Shown here: piece after piece, positions 4,660-5,809 of the stretch
How positions within the stretch are numbered: the stretch's first letter is position 1
Layout of the letters: the number at the start of each line of letters is the position of its first letter
Assembly (NCBI GenBank): GCA_029932445.1
Contig: JAOZQB010000185.1
Location: forward strand, 1 to 5,809
Source: Bacteroidales bacterium
GTDB lineage: Bacteria > Bacteroidota > Bacteroidia > Bacteroidales > JAADGE01
DNA: 5,809 bases
Direction: 5' to 3'
Notes under the pieces: generated by a model
The model's database searches: none
The model's input: only the letters and a program-made list of their open reading frames with translations
Told to the model about the DNA's origin: nothing
Program-made: the position numbers and the translations under genes

Positions 4660-5809
4660 ATGAAATTTTGTTTTTTTATAAGAATTTTATTTACTCTTTC
4701 TCTTTTTCAGATATTAACAGTTCATTCTGTTTTTTCACAAATAGGAAATGTTGATTCGTTAAAAACAGAACTTTTATCTGAAAAAAATGACAGTATCAGG
4801 ATTATGTTATATAAAAAAATCGGGAAAGAACTTATGGAAGAGTATCCAGATTCAGCATTAAGATTTTTAAAAAAAGGAATACAAAATCAAGGTAAAAATA
4901 TTAAAGAAAAAGCTGATTGTTTTTTTTATTTCGCAGAAGTTTTAAATTTTAACAAAAAGAAATATCCGGAATCTTTAAAATTATATTTTAAAGCAATTGA
5001 TTTATATTTATTAATTGATGATTTTGAAAAATTAACACTGGCAAATGAACGAATTGCAAGAATTTATTTTCAATTTAATTCCATTGATAATGCATTAAAA
5101 TATTTAAAAAAATCGTCTGATTATCTTCTTAAAACAGGAAATAATGAGAATTTGTCAAAAGTATATAATAATCTGGGAATTCTATACAAAAACAAGAAAG
5201 ATTATAAAAATGCCGTTTATTATTATAATAAGTCAGTTGCAATTAAAAAAAATCTATCTGATACAGTCGGATTGTCAAAAACATATAACAATATAGGTGT
5301 TTCATATTTAATGTTATTTCAACATGAAAAAGCAAAAGAATATTTTTTTAAATCTTTGGATTTAAAAAAGATACTGAAAGATACTGTAGGTATTTATTTT
5401 TCATACATAAATTTGGCCGGATTATATGTTGATATGGGAGATTCTGCAAAAAACGGAGATGAAAAATATCAATTTTATACAAAAGCTGCTAAATATTCGG
5501 AAGATGCATATGAATTAATCGAATCTTTTGATGATTTGGAATCTGAGTATAATTCAACATATTATGCATTAGTAGCTTATGAAAATCTTGGGAATTTAAA
5601 AAAAGCATTAAAATTCAGAAAATTATATTCAAATATTCAAGACAGTATCTATGATGTTGAAAAATCAGAAGCTGTTCAAAAGATAGAATTGGAACTTGAA
5701 GCTGAAAATCTTTTAAAAGAAAACACATTATTATCAGATAAACAAAAATTAACAGAAGAAAAATTAGCAGAATCAAATGCACGTAAAATTTATTTTGTAA
5801 TTGCTCTGT
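4660..5809 (+). CDS. exported TPR-repeat protein, probable TPR sensor or regulator, N-terminal part
   Basis: The frame is open from ATG 4660 to the right edge, giving 383 codons with no stop, so the C-terminus is missing. Residues 1-26 form a signal peptide or anchor (FIRILFTLSLFQILTVHSVF), with probable cleavage before Q27. Residues from about 45 to 325 are tetratricopeptide repeats. The clearest are 164-197 (YNNLGILYKNKKDYKNAVYY region) and 204-237 (YNNIGVSYLMLFQHEKAKEY region), with more degenerate copies at about 83-119, 124-157, 244-288 and 298-322. Residues about 333-374 are Glu/Lys/Leu-rich and should form a coiled coil, and KIYFVIAL at 376-383 looks like the beginning of a transmembrane segment. 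This order, signal peptide, TPRs, coiled coil, membrane helix, is standard in Bacteroidota for proteins that end in a histidine kinase, a LuxR-type DNA-binding domain or another cytoplasmic output domain. That the protein is a signalling protein is an inference; the TPR call is firm. Start choice: the first ATG, directly before the signal peptide. Confidence 0.85.
   Translation, partial: MKFCFFIRILFTLSLFQILTVHSVFSQIGNVDSLKTELLSEKNDSIRIMLYKKIGKELMEEYPDSALRFLKKGIQNQGKNIKEKADCFFYFAEVLNFNKKKYPESLKLYFKAIDLYLLIDDFEKLTLANERIARIYFQFNSIDNALKYLKKSSDYLLKTGNNENLSKVYNNLGILYKNKKDYKNAVYYYNKSVAIKKNLSDTVGLSKTYNNIGVSYLMLFQHEKAKEYFFKSLDLKKILKDTVGIYFSYINLAGLYVDMGDSAKNGDEKYQFYTKAAKYSEDAYELIESFDDLESEYNSTYYALVAYENLGNLKKALKFRKLYSNIQDSIYDVEKSEAVQKIELELEAENLLKENTLLSDKQKLTEEKLAESNARKIYFVIAL

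Noticed and set aside
1..5809. A novel defence, mobile or multi-gene system
   Set aside because: All complete genes but one are recognisable housekeeping or envelope genes. I see no CRISPR repeats, transposase, integrase, toxin-antitoxin pair, reverse transcriptase or tRNA-associated integration site.

Overview
This is an AT-rich window (about one third G+C) of ordinary bacterial chromosome, most likely from a member of the Bacteroidota. The evidence is the start of a PorP/SprF-family outer-membrane protein at the left edge, a type found essentially only in that phylum. In addition, several gene starts lack a Shine-Dalgarno sequence but are preceded by TAnnTTTG-like boxes, the Bacteroidota -7 promoter element. 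The genus cannot be told from this sequence.

Layout: two genes lie on the minus strand at the left. They are the 5' end of a PorP/SprF-like gene (1-196, running off the edge) and, upstream of it, a complete aroB (308-1393, 3-dehydroquinate synthase). A 130-base divergent promoter region separates aroB from a plus-strand series. That series is a monofunctional proline dehydrogenase (1524-2696), a strong intrinsic terminator (2715-2758), cinA (2770-4020, nicotinamide mononucleotide deamidase/CinA), a small exported protein of unknown function (4061-4585), and the 5' part of an exported TPR protein (4660 to the right edge). The TPR protein ends in a coiled coil and what looks like the start of a membrane segment, so it is probably a TPR-type signalling protein whose output domain lies outside the window.

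The genes do not form an obvious pathway: shikimate synthesis, proline catabolism, pyridine-nucleotide salvage, and cell-envelope or signalling proteins sit side by side, and each gene start has its own candidate promoter of varying quality. I see no CRISPR array, tRNA, rRNA, insertion sequence or recombination site, and no convincing new multi-gene system. The points most worth a second look are the TPR protein with its small exported neighbour, the candidate cinA promoter buried in the preceding terminator hairpin, and the hairpin/promoter overlap ahead of the TPR gene.
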